A stretch of 64,000 bases of DNA. It comes from an uncultured Eubacteriales bacterium. GTDB lineage: Bacteria; Bacillota; Clostridia; Christensenellales; Aristaeellaceae. Positions within the stretch are counted from its first letter, which is position 1. Each line of letters starts with the position of its first letter. The stretch lies in the NCBI GenBank assembly GCA_902765395.1, contig CACWZP010000001.1, positions 124,001 through 188,000 on the forward strand, read 5' to 3'. Positions 8,563 through 17,051 of this stretch are shown here, piece after piece. Under the pieces are notes generated by a model, which saw nothing but the letters and a program-made list of their open reading frames with translations, was not told where the DNA came from and searched no databases. The translations under genes were made by a program, and so were the position numbers.

Positions 8563-8836
8563 GTGCTGATATTAGTGCTAGGTAATGAAAACGTTGTACA
8601 ACAAAGAAAAAGCCAAGGCAATCGATTAGGTTTAACACGTATCATTAGTCGTCTATTTATGCCATAAATCCATGCAAATCTGTCTATTAGGTCCATAGAT
8701 AAGGGATAGCTGGTATTATAATATTGTAGGCAATGCATTGCGAATCCTCAGGACAGGGAGAGGGGAGTGAGAGAATTCAACTAGAGATTGATACTCAGAT
8801 TTGTTAGACAGCAATAGAACGAAAGGATGTATCATA
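8563..8836. other. Intergenic stretch between agrD terminator and secreted-protein gene
   Basis: AT-rich noncoding DNA expected to carry the promoter of the gene at 8837. A TATAAT lies near 8715 but has no recognisable -35 at 17 nt, so the promoter may be activator-dependent. A 67-codon minus-strand frame here lacks support. Confidence 0.4.
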
Positions 8837-9298
8837 ATGAATAAGATCAGCAAGATGGTTGCCATCACTTTGGCCTGCATGATCATGATGTGCATGGCAG
8901 TACCCGCATTTGCAACTACAGGGTTTGAAGAAGGACCGACTGGTTGGCTTCAGGGCAATGGAACCAGCACTATTGGTAACAATATTGTCGCTACGGCTAC
9001 AGGCAACTCGCTTTATGTGGGTGGCAGGGCCTCGTTTAAAACTACCGGATCAGTAGCGAAACGAACGATTACTGTTATTGTTGGCTTATACGATGTTGAT
9101 GCAGAGTACTGTTTGGGAACTGCAAGTAAATCCAGGGAAGTTTCTTGTACTGGAGCAATGGCACCTACAGGTTATTACAGCTTTAAGGGAACTTCAACGA
9201 TAAGCTATTATACAGGGCAAGAATGCCGGTATAAAGTTACGCGCAGTAACTTCACTAATGCAATCTATGGAAAGTATAAGGGATACTTGTCCGACTAA
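8837..9298 (+). CDS. Small secreted protein of unknown function
   Basis: 153 residues from the ATG at 8837, behind GAAAGGATG. A clear Sec signal peptide (residues 1-26, hydrophobic core with Met-rich segment, AFA-T cleavage) leads a mature domain of about 127 residues rich in Gly, Ser, Thr and Tyr with three cysteines, which looks like a small beta-rich extracellular domain. I do not recognise the family. It lies downstream of the agr locus on the same strand as agrD, but the agrD terminator separates them. The minus-strand gene at 10917 encodes a similarly built secreted protein. Confidence 0.75.
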   Translation: MNKISKMVAITLACMIMMCMAVPAFATTGFEEGPTGWLQGNGTSTIGNNIVATATGNSLYVGGRASFKTTGSVAKRTITVIVGLYDVDAEYCLGTASKSREVSCTGAMAPTGYYSFKGTSTISYYTGQECRYKVTRSNFTNAIYGKYKGYLSD

Positions 9299-9337
9299 TC
9301 CAATAGATTGGGAGAATGATTATCATTGGGGTAATGA

Positions 9338-9368
9338 ACGTCAACCAGGCTATTTGTCTGGTTGACGT
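9338..9368 (+). terminator. Perfect 11-bp hairpin after the secreted-protein gene
   Basis: ACGTCAACCAG (9338-9348) pairs with CTGGTTGACGT (9358-9368), 9-nt loop. The stem is strong but lacks a T-run, so it could be a terminator, an mRNA 3' stabiliser or an attenuator ahead of the gene at 9442. Confidence 0.55.
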
Positions 9369-9441
9369 ATTGATATTCAGAAGTCTTGAAGTGTGCTGTG
9401 GAATGCCTTTTTCCAAATTTGCATATTAAGGAGAGCATAGA

Positions 9442-10761
9442 ATGTTTCGCAAGTTACTATCAACAATTGTTTCTTTATTGGTCTTTTCTTTGTTGAGCTA
9501 TACATCTATAGGATATGCTCTGACGATTGCCGGAGAAGCATATCCAGAGATTCTGAATAATTATCTGGCGAGTCACCCAGAAATAAAAGTGATACCGATG
9601 TATGATGATACCGAATTCATCCGAGATGCCCTGGATCATTCAGATGCAATTGACGTTTACTTCTTTCATACACTCCAGTCAACTGTTTTTGAAACTTTGC
9701 GGGACAAAGGATATCTCCTGCCTCTCAGCGATCCGGAACTAATGGCGTTCACGCAATCGCTATATCCAGAACTCCAGACGATCACGGTCTATGACGGGGA
9801 AGTATGCGCACTTCCGTTCGCAATGGTGATTCAACCGGGCATAGGTGTGTATATGGATACCTGGGAGAAATGTGGGCTTAGCGACGAAGCTCTACCGACG
9901 ACATGGGGGCAACTGATGCATTTTGTCGTCGAAGAATGGCCCGCAATATCTGACCAATACGAAGGAGTGAGGCTGTTTGATGCGACGAATACTTCTTATG
10001 CCTTGCTGACGCAGATCGGAAATAATTACGAAGCCTATCGTGCCAGACACAACTACGAGTTTGGGTATGATACTCCGGAATTTCGAGAAATCCTTCAACT
10101 GTTCCAGCAGATGAGCAGAGACGAAGAAAACAACGAATACGACGATGCTGAAGAATTCCTGTTTTGCTGCACTTATTATCCTTCTGTCAAGGAATTTGGG
10201 GGAAACTCTCGTGCTTTGCAGCTATCCTTCAGGGAAGGGGAAGGACCTTGCTGGGCCACAGGTATGCTTGTAATGGCGATCAATCCCGAATCGAGATGTA
10301 TTGATGAAGCAGTTGAGTTGGTTAAGTATGTTGTGGAAAATATGAATATCTACGACAGAATGGATATGTGTCCCGAAGAGAACGAACCGGTTATCGGTGA
10401 TTTGTACTATGAAGGTCAGGCAGACTATGAAAGCCAGATGAAACTGTATTCTGAAAGGCTTGAAACCGCCGAAGATGAAGCGACCTACAGAGAAATCGAG
10501 ATGGAACGCGATGCTTACGATCAGGAAACCCAAGCTTGGTTGTCGGAGAACAAATACGCTGCCAGTACTGAATCCATCCAGCAGTATCGTTGGGAGGTCG
10601 AGAATGCGCTCACGCCAATCTATCGGACCGGCCTCAGCCGAGAGGAATACCGTGCCGTAAATGAAAAAAGGCAGCAATTCCTTGATGGACAGATTTCTGC
10701 TGATCAGTATATATCTGAGTTGGAAAGGCGGTTTGTTTTCAACAGGCTTGAAAACCAGTAA
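9442..10761 (+). CDS. Secreted solute-binding-protein-like protein, orphan
   Basis: 439 residues. The N-terminal signal peptide (about 1-26, ending near GYALT) has no lipobox cysteine, unlike typical Firmicute ABC solute-binding lipoproteins. The body resembles family 1 extracellular solute-binding proteins (a VYDGEVCALPFAM segment near 112 and TWGQLMHFVVEEW near 153). The C-terminal third (about 325-439) is strongly charged and helical, with coiled-coil-like heptads. No permease or ATPase gene is adjacent. It may have been recruited to a role other than uptake, such as capturing a ligand outside the cell. The fold assignment is moderate. Confidence 0.6.
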   Translation: MFRKLLSTIVSLLVFSLLSYTSIGYALTIAGEAYPEILNNYLASHPEIKVIPMYDDTEFIRDALDHSDAIDVYFFHTLQSTVFETLRDKGYLLPLSDPELMAFTQSLYPELQTITVYDGEVCALPFAMVIQPGIGVYMDTWEKCGLSDEALPTTWGQLMHFVVEEWPAISDQYEGVRLFDATNTSYALLTQIGNNYEAYRARHNYEFGYDTPEFREILQLFQQMSRDEENNEYDDAEEFLFCCTYYPSVKEFGGNSRALQLSFREGEGPCWATGMLVMAINPESRCIDEAVELVKYVVENMNIYDRMDMCPEENEPVIGDLYYEGQADYESQMKLYSERLETAEDEATYREIEMERDAYDQETQAWLSENKYAASTESIQQYRWEVENALTPIYRTGLSREEYRAVNEKRQQFLDGQISADQYISELERRFVFNRLENQ

Positions 10762-10875
10762 TCCTGATGACGCAGTTATGCTGTTATCTAAGAAATGTTG
10801 ATGCAGAGCGGTGTTACATGCGTTGTTTCCTGGAAGCATATTAAATCCAACGATGAATTATTTGGAGATAAACAA

Positions 10876-10906
10876 CAGCCGGCGAACAGGATATGTTCGC
10901 CGGCTG
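10876..10906 (-). terminator. Hairpin between convergent genes
   Basis: CAGCCGGCGAACA (10876-10888) pairs perfectly over 13 bp with TGTTCGCCGGCTG (10894-10906), 5-nt loop. On the minus strand it is followed by TTGTTTATC just after the stop of the gene at 10917, so it probably ends that operon; it may also stop plus-strand transcripts. Confidence 0.7.
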
Positions 10907-10916
10907 ACATCATTGA

Positions 10917-11336
10917 TTAGCAGGTCTTGGTTCCTGAATATTTGTACGGATGTTCAGACTCGCCATTGTAGGTTACGGTTGCGGTCACGCAGGTGCGGTA
11001 GGAACCGGAAGATACTGAGACATCGCCACCAGCAGAGGTACTCCATGTGCCTGAATTGGTCCAACTCTTCACTCCATACCATGTGCCGTTGATCTTCTTC
11101 TGAAGCTGTACTTTAATCGAGCAGTTAGCACTGGTATACATTGCGCTGACTCTGCCAGTTACATGAGCAGTACCACCGCTGATCGACAATCCGGCAGAAA
11201 TGCTTGAAGTCAGTGTGTACCTCATCGGGTTATCCGGCGACTCAATAGACTCTTCTCCAACGGCTAGGCAAAGTCCAGGTGCCATCACGGTAGCAATGAA
11301 TAGAACAGACAGGAACATACAGAGCAACTTTTTCAT
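10917..11336 (-). CDS. Small secreted beta-rich protein, last gene of sigma-factor operon
   Basis: 139 residues with a Sec signal peptide (1-25, ending LCLAV). The mature part is Ser/Thr/Gly-rich with repeated short beta-strand patterns (SAGLSISGGTAHVTGRVSA and similar) and three cysteines, including one near the C-terminus. This resembles small secreted proteins of Clostridia of unknown function. It follows an anti-sigma-like gene by 67 nt, so it is probably a target or output of that operon. Its Shine-Dalgarno is inside the inverted repeat at 11341-11390, which suggests translational control. Confidence 0.75.
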   Translation of the reverse strand: MKKLLCMFLSVLFIATVMAPGLCLAVGEESIESPDNPMRYTLTSSISAGLSISGGTAHVTGRVSAMYTSANCSIKVQLQKKINGTWYGVKSWTNSGTWSTSAGGDVSVSSGSYRTCVTATVTYNGESEHPYKYSGTKTC

Positions 11337-11390
11337 AGTGATTCCCTCCTAAAAATGTTGGTATCATATTCTATGATACCTGGAGGGAAT
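11337..11390 (-). promoter_or_regulatory. Nested hairpin that can sequester a ribosome-binding site
   Basis: In the minus-strand mRNA, ATTCCCTCC (11390-11382) is perfectly complementary to GGAGGGAAT (11349-11341), the Shine-Dalgarno that lies 4 nt before the ATG at 11336. Between them sits a second perfect 8-bp stem, GGTATCAT and ATGATACC, with a 5-nt loop. The paired structure would block ribosome entry. The pairing is seen directly; its regulatory role is inferred. Confidence 0.6.
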
Positions 11391-11403
11391 ATATGTCAGT
11401 TTT

Positions 11404-12171
11404 TTACAGATTTGATGAATCAATCAATCGAACGCTTTCGGCAATACGCTCGGCTTCATCAAAATCACCATTAAAATACAGATATAGGTAGGTATCGTCG
11501 ATGCACCATGTGATTATGGTACTCTGATTATTCGACGTGGCGATTCCAGAGTATCCATTAATCGTGATATCGATGGCATCTTCATCATCAATATTAACAT
11601 TGGTATAGACGTTATCTTGAAACTCGCCAAATTCCAATGCTCGGTTATTCGTCGAGGTATAATAAACTGAGTTAAAATGTTCATCTATATGAGAAAACAT
11701 AAAAGAATCGGGGATATAACTAGGATAATACATCCCCTTCCACTCATCAGGCACATCAAGCTCTTCATTCTCGCTGAAAACAAGACTGACAGCCGAATAG
11801 TTTTCCTCAATCCGAGCTATGAAATCCAGTACCCTCAATCGTATCGGGCGCACCGTTGCAACAGCGGTGGTCAGTCCGATGAAGAACAGGAGCAGCGTTA
11901 TGGTGACAATGTGAAGCGTGCGAGGAAGAGTCTTCAGAACAAACTGCTTTCTAAGTCGCTTATTCAGCTTGTGCTCAATTAGCTTCAAAGTCTTCTTCTG
12001 CGCGGCATCAGAATAATCAGATTCTGAAACGGACGACGGATTCCGCTCATATTCATTGAGCTCATCCTCGTCGATTTCAGCAAAGGCAATGCGAATCTTA
12101 AGCCCTTCCAATTCGTTATAGAGGGATTGGCTTAACGATGAGTTTTGTTTGGTTGAATTGCTCTGGGTCAT
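11404..12171 (-). CDS. Anti-sigma-factor-like membrane protein with DUF4367-type domain
   Basis: 255 residues. The cytoplasmic N-terminus (1-87) is charged, a single membrane helix spans about 90-112 (TLHIVTITLLLFFIGLTTAVATV), and the extracellular C-terminal half has the YYPSYIPDSFMFSHI and W-C-I-D-D-T-Y-L-Y-L pattern of DUF4367 domains often attached to anti-sigma factors. The ATG at 12171 overlaps the sigma-factor stop as ATGA behind GGAG, so the two proteins are made together, as expected for a sigma/anti-sigma pair. What the external domain senses is unknown. Confidence 0.75.
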   Translation of the reverse strand: MTQSNSTKQNSSLSQSLYNELEGLKIRIAFAEIDEDELNEYERNPSSVSESDYSDAAQKKTLKLIEHKLNKRLRKQFVLKTLPRTLHIVTITLLLFFIGLTTAVATVRPIRLRVLDFIARIEENYSAVSLVFSENEELDVPDEWKGMYYPSYIPDSFMFSHIDEHFNSVYYTSTNNRALEFGEFQDNVYTNVNIDDEDAIDITINGYSGIATSNNQSTIITWCIDDTYLYLYFNGDFDEAERIAESVRLIDSSNL

Positions 12172-12755
12172 AAGCACTCCATTTCAGACAATATGGCTTT
12201 CAATTGACGACGGGCGAGGGTGAAATAGTAGCGGACACTATCTATCTTTATCGCAAGGTAGGACGCAATTTCTTTGTCAGAGAGTTGGTCAAAGTATTTC
12301 ATTCTCAGTATTGTACGATCCCTTTCAGACAGCTTGAGCAATGCTTTCCGCACAGACTCAATATCACTCTCCTGGAGCAGACGGTCATCCACACTTTCGT
12401 CAGAAACGGTTCCATCGAATACCTGTTCATTCTCGGAGAGAAAGCTATATTTGCTTCTCCGATTGCGCTTAACGACATAATTGATTGAACAGTTCTTGAC
12501 TATAGAGACAATGTAAGCGCGCTGTTTGCAAGGCTCAACGCCTCTGATCTTATCTAAGTTGTCAATAATAGTAATACAGCAGTCTTGAACAAGATCTTCT
12601 GCTGTATGGGTATCCTCGACGATATTATACGCTGTTTTGAACATAATGAATTTGTATTGCTGATATAGCTCCATGACAAATTGACGATCATCATCGTTCT
12701 CAATTTGCAGGATTACTATTGGAACAGAACACAATAGAGAAGCCGGGAAATACAT
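12168..12755 (-). CDS. ECF-like RNA polymerase sigma factor
   Basis: 195 residues. Sigma region 2 is around residues 25-90 (core EDLVQDCCITIIDNLDKIR) and region 4 around 133-190 (LSERDRTILRMKYFDQLSDKEIASYL and a C-terminal recognition helix). It should direct RNA polymerase to a small regulon and be held by the membrane protein encoded next. AGAGGG precedes the ATG at 12755. It lies 36 nt after an XRE gene and probably shares its transcript. Confidence 0.88.
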   Translation of the reverse strand: MYFPASLLCSVPIVILQIENDDDRQFVMELYQQYKFIMFKTAYNIVEDTHTAEDLVQDCCITIIDNLDKIRGVEPCKQRAYIVSIVKNCSINYVVKRNRRSKYSFLSENEQVFDGTVSDESVDDRLLQESDIESVRKALLKLSERDRTILRMKYFDQLSDKEIASYLAIKIDSVRYYFTLARRQLKAILSEMECL

Positions 12756-12791
12756 TTTGAATACCCTCTTCTTATGTAAATAGTACTTGGC

Positions 12792-13151
12792 TTATCGGGG
12801 GAAATTGGCAAGGATTCGACACACACTTAGTATATACTCAATTCTCTTTGGAGAGCAACCGTAAATAATCTTGGAGAACTCGTAAACAGCGTCATTATTG
12901 CTTTCGGCCAGGTCTTCGTCTGGGAGTATCTTAGCTGGCGTTGCGCCAAGGAGGAGGTCTCCAAAGCTAACGCCTAATTTCTCACATATTTGATTGAGAG
13001 CTTCGAACTGAATAGGGCGATTGCCATGCTCCAGTTGTGAGATATGCTCGGGGGAGTAATCAAGCATCTCTGCAAATTCCTGTTGTGTCAGCTTATGCTT
13101 TTTCCGAGCGGCATATATGTTTTTGCCAAGCCGTTTGTAGTCAATGGGCAT
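12792..13151 (-). CDS. XRE-family transcriptional regulator
   Basis: 119 residues from the ATG at 13151, which is preceded by GGGAGG; the frame is open further upstream but that part is hydrophobic noise. Residues 7-62 form a helix-turn-helix (LGKNIYAARKKHKLTQQEF, then YSPEHISQLEHGNR). The C-terminal half is helical, perhaps for dimerisation. It is the first gene of the xre/sigma/anti-sigma/secreted-protein operon and is divergent from the PHP-ATPase gene at 13582, so it may control both. Confidence 0.85.
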   Translation of the reverse strand: MPIDYKRLGKNIYAARKKHKLTQQEFAEMLDYSPEHISQLEHGNRPIQFEALNQICEKLGVSFGDLLLGATPAKILPDEDLAESNNDAVYEFSKIIYGCSPKRIEYILSVCRILANFPR

Positions 13152-13581
13152 ATAGAACCTCCCAGTTGTCTTTTGTTTATTGTATGTGAATTGATAGAGA
13201 ACGAGAATGATGTGACAGATAATAATAACAGAGAAGTCAAATATGATAAAACTTAACGCAATAGATATTATTAACACATGAATCAAGAATGTAAGAAAGA
13301 CAGAAAGCCGATGGTCAGCATAATGAAATTATGCTTTGGATGTTTGCACATCATAATGCAGCATTGTCTATATCTATAATTGGCGTATATGTATGCCAAA
13401 CTGAAGCTATTGTTCATGCGTTTGAATTGTTGAGTTTGGGCCTTGTATATAGTATAATAGTGACATAAATAGAGTTGGATTTGTATCTTGCGATTATGAT
13501 GTAATACTGTTGGACAAAGAGATTAGCTTAGTTCTTGGATAAACAAGAAAAGGTATATTAGCTACAGGAGAGTACAAAAGT
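13152..13581. other. Divergent regulatory region, xre versus PHP-ATPase
   Basis: About 430 nt of AT-rich noncoding DNA. It contains an inverted repeat AGCATAAT-gaa-ATTATGCT (13317-13335), a 14-bp word AGCATTGTCTATAT (13360-13373) that recurs at 18221-18234, and the plus-strand promoter at 13430-13458. The inverted repeat is a possible operator for the XRE protein. Confidence 0.5.
13430..13458 (+). promoter_or_regulatory. Sigma-A promoter for the PHP-ATPase gene cluster
   Basis: TTGAGT, 17-nt spacer, TATAAT, placed 124 nt upstream of the ATG at 13582. Confidence 0.7.
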
Positions 13582-15705
13582 ATGAGAATAGACTTGCATT
13601 GCCATACAAAAGCAATCAAAAAGGGGGACGGCGCGGGTCGAAATGTCACGCCGGAGCTTTTTAAGCGGCAAGTAGAAGATGCTGATATCAAAATAATAGC
13701 AATAACTAACCACAATGCATTTGACTATGACCAGTTTAAGGTTCTTTCTGAGTGCGTGAAAGAGTCTTGTATTGTATGGCCCGGGGTTGAAATAGATGTA
13801 TTGGATATAAGCTCGAAGAGGTGGCATTTGATTGTTGTAGTAAACCCCAAAGAAGCCGAAGCGTTTTCTAAAAGCGTATCTTCACTCTTTTCTGGTGATG
13901 ATTTGAACGAATGTACTCATACGCTTGATGAAATCTGCAGTACATTTCGAGTGCATGATGCTATCTATATAGCACATTATCACGAGAAAAAACCGGCTGT
14001 ACCAGATGAGGATGCAGACAAACTGGATAGATTAGTTGGGGAACCGTATCGAGTATTCAAGGAGACCGCAAATGAGAAGTCCATGAGCATATTTGCCAAT
14101 TATAGGTATAATGTGCTTGTTGGAAGTGATGTAAAAGATTGGAGCCACTATGGAGAGTGCTCCTTCTCAGAGCTGAAGCTTCCGGTTTCAAGCTTTGAGC
14201 AATTTTGCTTGCTGGCAAGGCGTGATGTAAATGTCGTTGAGACATTAATGAATAAAAAGCAGTCCAAAATGCTTACGGCACATCCGGCTGCCTCTGTAGA
14301 TTTGCCCATTCGCATATTTTCTGATATGAATATCGTTTTTGGCCAAAAAGGAACGGGAAAAACAGAAATTATCAATAGCCTCCATGACAACATGAAAGCC
14401 AGCGGGTACAGATGCGTTGAATATGTCGCTTCGGAACGGGATGAAGAGTTTAAGGGCCTGCTGCGTACAAAAGGCTTGGAGCGCGATCCTGCAAAGCTTG
14501 GTATCTCAACATGTGAGGATGAATTTGGAATCATCTCTCGGTGGGTTGATTCAAGTCCGACCCATTTTGAAAACTACATAAATTGGAAGAAAACTGAAGG
14601 ATATAATGTGAACAAACAGAGGATGCGGATTACCCAAGCGACTGCTCTTTCAAAGACTGAGAATGAGGAAGAGGAGGCTCATGCATCAGATAAAGTCTCT
14701 GTTGATAGAGTGATCTCTGAGATTGGAAAGATTTGTATATCTGACTATCTCTCTAAGGAAGAAACCGAGCAACTGATTTCGTTGCTTAAACTACTTAGGG
14801 AAAGGATCTATAGTTGTCGTATCAATGATCTTGTTGATTCATATGCAGTTCATTTGGTGAACTATAGTATCAATAAGATCAAGAGAATTGCAGATAAAAG
14901 CACTAATTCAGTTTCAAAACCATCAGTAACAGGATTTGAACAGTTTGTGGATAACCGTCTACAGCTATATAGGGCAGTAAAAACAATATTGGATAATCTG
15001 GAACATGAAGAGAGCAACGAACAAGAGAAGATAGGCTCTTTGGATGAAAAAGGAGAAATCTTCATTAATACAAAATATAGAATGCTTTGTGATTCCTCGA
15101 GGACAGATGAGTTCCTAAATGGGATAAGGAAACTCAAGGATGTCAAGGTAAAACTGGAGTTTATTAGAAGCCATGTCTTTGACGCGGAGATCTCCGAAGC
15201 CATCCGACAGCTAAATGAGTTATGCGAGGAGGAGATTAAATCCGTATTGCAATTTGTAGGAGTATCCAAGCAAGTGGTGAATGATAATGGGGAAGTGTAT
15301 TCGCCATCTAATGGCGAGAAAGGAATGTTACTTCTCCAGCGTGCTTTAATGAATGAGGCAGATGCCTATTTCCTGGATGAGCCCGAATTAGGGATGGGGA
15401 ATTCATATATTGATACCAGCATTCGGCCATTGCTTGTTGACTTGTCAAAACAACACAAGTATGTAGTTGTTGCAACCCACAACGCGAATATTGCAGTAAG
15501 GACTTTACCTTATACGTCGATCTATAGGACACATAGCAATGGAAAGTATTCGACCTATATCGGGAACCCGTTTACAGATCAGCTTGTGAATTGTAACGAT
15601 CCGACAGACATTCTGAATTGGGCAGAGGAAAGCCTGAAATCGCTGGAAGGCAGCAGAGACGCATTTTACGAAAGGAAGGATATATATGAATCAAATCACA
15701 CTTAA
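13582..15705 (+). CDS. PHP-domain/ABC-type ATPase fusion (TrlF/Ppl-like, putative defence protein)
   Basis: 707 residues. Residues 1-200 form a PHP metal-dependent phosphoesterase domain with DLHCHT (His6, His8), ITNHNAF near 41, IAHYHEKKP near 130 and GSD near 181. From about 245 there is an SMC/ABC-like ATPase: Walker A GQKGTGKT at 254-261, a long helical middle, the signature-like SNGEKG near 575, Walker B AYFLDEPE near 595 and an H-loop ATHN near 632. Such fusions occur in phage-defence settings (TrlF family, Ppl). AGGAGAG precedes the ATG. A small gene overlaps its 3' end. A nuclease or nucleotide target is possible but unproven. Confidence 0.8.
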   Translation: MRIDLHCHTKAIKKGDGAGRNVTPELFKRQVEDADIKIIAITNHNAFDYDQFKVLSECVKESCIVWPGVEIDVLDISSKRWHLIVVVNPKEAEAFSKSVSSLFSGDDLNECTHTLDEICSTFRVHDAIYIAHYHEKKPAVPDEDADKLDRLVGEPYRVFKETANEKSMSIFANYRYNVLVGSDVKDWSHYGECSFSELKLPVSSFEQFCLLARRDVNVVETLMNKKQSKMLTAHPAASVDLPIRIFSDMNIVFGQKGTGKTEIINSLHDNMKASGYRCVEYVASERDEEFKGLLRTKGLERDPAKLGISTCEDEFGIISRWVDSSPTHFENYINWKKTEGYNVNKQRMRITQATALSKTENEEEEAHASDKVSVDRVISEIGKICISDYLSKEETEQLISLLKLLRERIYSCRINDLVDSYAVHLVNYSINKIKRIADKSTNSVSKPSVTGFEQFVDNRLQLYRAVKTILDNLEHEESNEQEKIGSLDEKGEIFINTKYRMLCDSSRTDEFLNGIRKLKDVKVKLEFIRSHVFDAEISEAIRQLNELCEEEIKSVLQFVGVSKQVVNDNGEVYSPSNGEKGMLLLQRALMNEADAYFLDEPELGMGNSYIDTSIRPLLVDLSKQHKYVVVATHNANIAVRTLPYTSIYRTHSNGKYSTYIGNPFTDQLVNCNDPTDILNWAEESLKSLEGSRDAFYERKDIYESNHT

Positions 15706-16009
15706 TGTAAAACTCTTTGCGGAAGGCGAAGATGAAGACATTCTTGCTTTCTGTTTTGAGGAAGGCGAAGGAAGAATAAACCTGAATTCTGATGCATGCC
15801 AAGCACAGATGAAAGAGGTATTTTCAAAGCTTGTGTGGTTATCTATAAACAACGATGTCGAATTATCACTGGTGATTGAAGAAGGATATGCTCGAGGTTT
15901 GTACAAAGATGTATGTCAAGAATATGTGCGCGAACTCCAAAGAGAGATGAATAATGTGAGGGAAAAGATTAGAAAAGAATTCAATGGTTCAGAGGGAAAA
16001 GCAGAATAA
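15686..16009 (+). CDS. Small companion protein overlapping the PHP-ATPase gene
   Basis: 107 residues. No recognised family. The start lies 20 nt before the ATPase stop, with GGAAGGAT at good spacing, so translation is probably coupled. The N-terminal half is acidic with beta-strand-like pattern; the C-terminal third (about 75-107) is a charged helix. The overlap suggests a partner or inhibitor of the ATPase, an inference from position only. Confidence 0.6.
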   Translation: MNQITLNVKLFAEGEDEDILAFCFEEGEGRINLNSDACQAQMKEVFSKLVWLSINNDVELSLVIEEGYARGLYKDVCQEYVRELQREMNNVREKIRKEFNGSEGKAE

Positions 16010-16094
16010 AGTGAGATATCTGTTATCGTGTGTGAAACAGAATTTCATAGTCTATTATATGAAAAAGCAGTATTGAACGGGAAGTGGATCAATT

Positions 16095-17051
16095 ATGACG
16101 GATGAGGAACGGATGGCTGCAAGTATAGATCAGATCTACACCTATGCAAACTGCCAATATACGAAGTGGCGTGTCGCAGTCGTTAGATCGATTCAGAAGA
16201 TACTTTTGAATCTGGATGATTTCTATGCTGATATTCTTCCAGAAATTGAACAAGAGAACGATCCATATGATATTGTTCATTGCCAAATCCGAAATGGCTG
16301 GTTCTATGAAGCGGTTTCACAAGCGGAACAGGCCATAGAGGACTTGTTTTCCACAATCATGAATTTAGAGAATTTGGCTTTCTTTGCGAAGAAAGTAGTT
16401 CGGTATAGTCCAACTGCCGTTAAGAACTACATATGGGATTTCAAAGTGGATGATCTGGAGTATGTTTGCTCTCAGTTTGGAATGCCTTATTTCCCTTTAA
16501 CTGAGCCGTGGGAGCATGAAGATGTTTTTGAAGCTTACAAGCAATCAGTGGTCGACACCCAAAAGCTTGTTCGGGAGCTTAAGGCCTTCCACCAAAGATA
16601 CTATCAGGATTACAACCAGTACAAACATGGATTATCTGTTGCATTGATTCCGATGCAGAATCCCTTGATGAAAAATGATGCTGAACGACGAGAAATGATG
16701 ATGAAGAATCCTTTGGAAAATGGTTTGGAAACATTTCATCAGGGGACATTAGATCAGTATCAGAAGATAAACAGAACGCTGCCGGCTATGGGAATTCTAC
16801 TTAAGCCTACCATGCAGAAACACATTCATGAACTCTATGATGAAGGGAACCTCTTGTTCTTTACTACACACGTTGTAAGAATGGAAGAGGTGGTATCAGT
16901 CGTAGAACATGCAGGCCTTTTACTGGATACTGTATGGCAAAACATCCTATGGAGATGCGAGGAAAAAGATGAGGACAAATGTCATAAAGTGGCGTTTCCG
17001 GCGATTGATTCTGGAAAAATATACGAGATAGGATTTCCAAGGGATGAATGA
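16095..17051 (+). CDS. Uncharacterised protein in the defence-like cluster
   Basis: 318 residues, cytoplasmic, mostly helical. It contains a DYNQYKHG segment near residue 180, of the kind seen in some HEPN-like and other all-helical proteins, but no complete catalytic motif was found. It starts 85 nt after the small gene behind a moderate GGGAAGTGG site, and its stop overlaps the next gene by 8 nt, so the two are likely expressed together. I do not recognise the family. Confidence 0.6.
   Translation: MTDEERMAASIDQIYTYANCQYTKWRVAVVRSIQKILLNLDDFYADILPEIEQENDPYDIVHCQIRNGWFYEAVSQAEQAIEDLFSTIMNLENLAFFAKKVVRYSPTAVKNYIWDFKVDDLEYVCSQFGMPYFPLTEPWEHEDVFEAYKQSVVDTQKLVRELKAFHQRYYQDYNQYKHGLSVALIPMQNPLMKNDAERREMMMKNPLENGLETFHQGTLDQYQKINRTLPAMGILLKPTMQKHIHELYDEGNLLFFTTHVVRMEEVVSVVEHAGLLLDTVWQNILWRCEEKDEDKCHKVAFPAIDSGKIYEIGFPRDE

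Noticed and set aside
8535-8738. 67-codon minus-strand frame after agrD
   Set aside because: It overlaps the agrD terminator, has no ribosome site and no recognisable motif.
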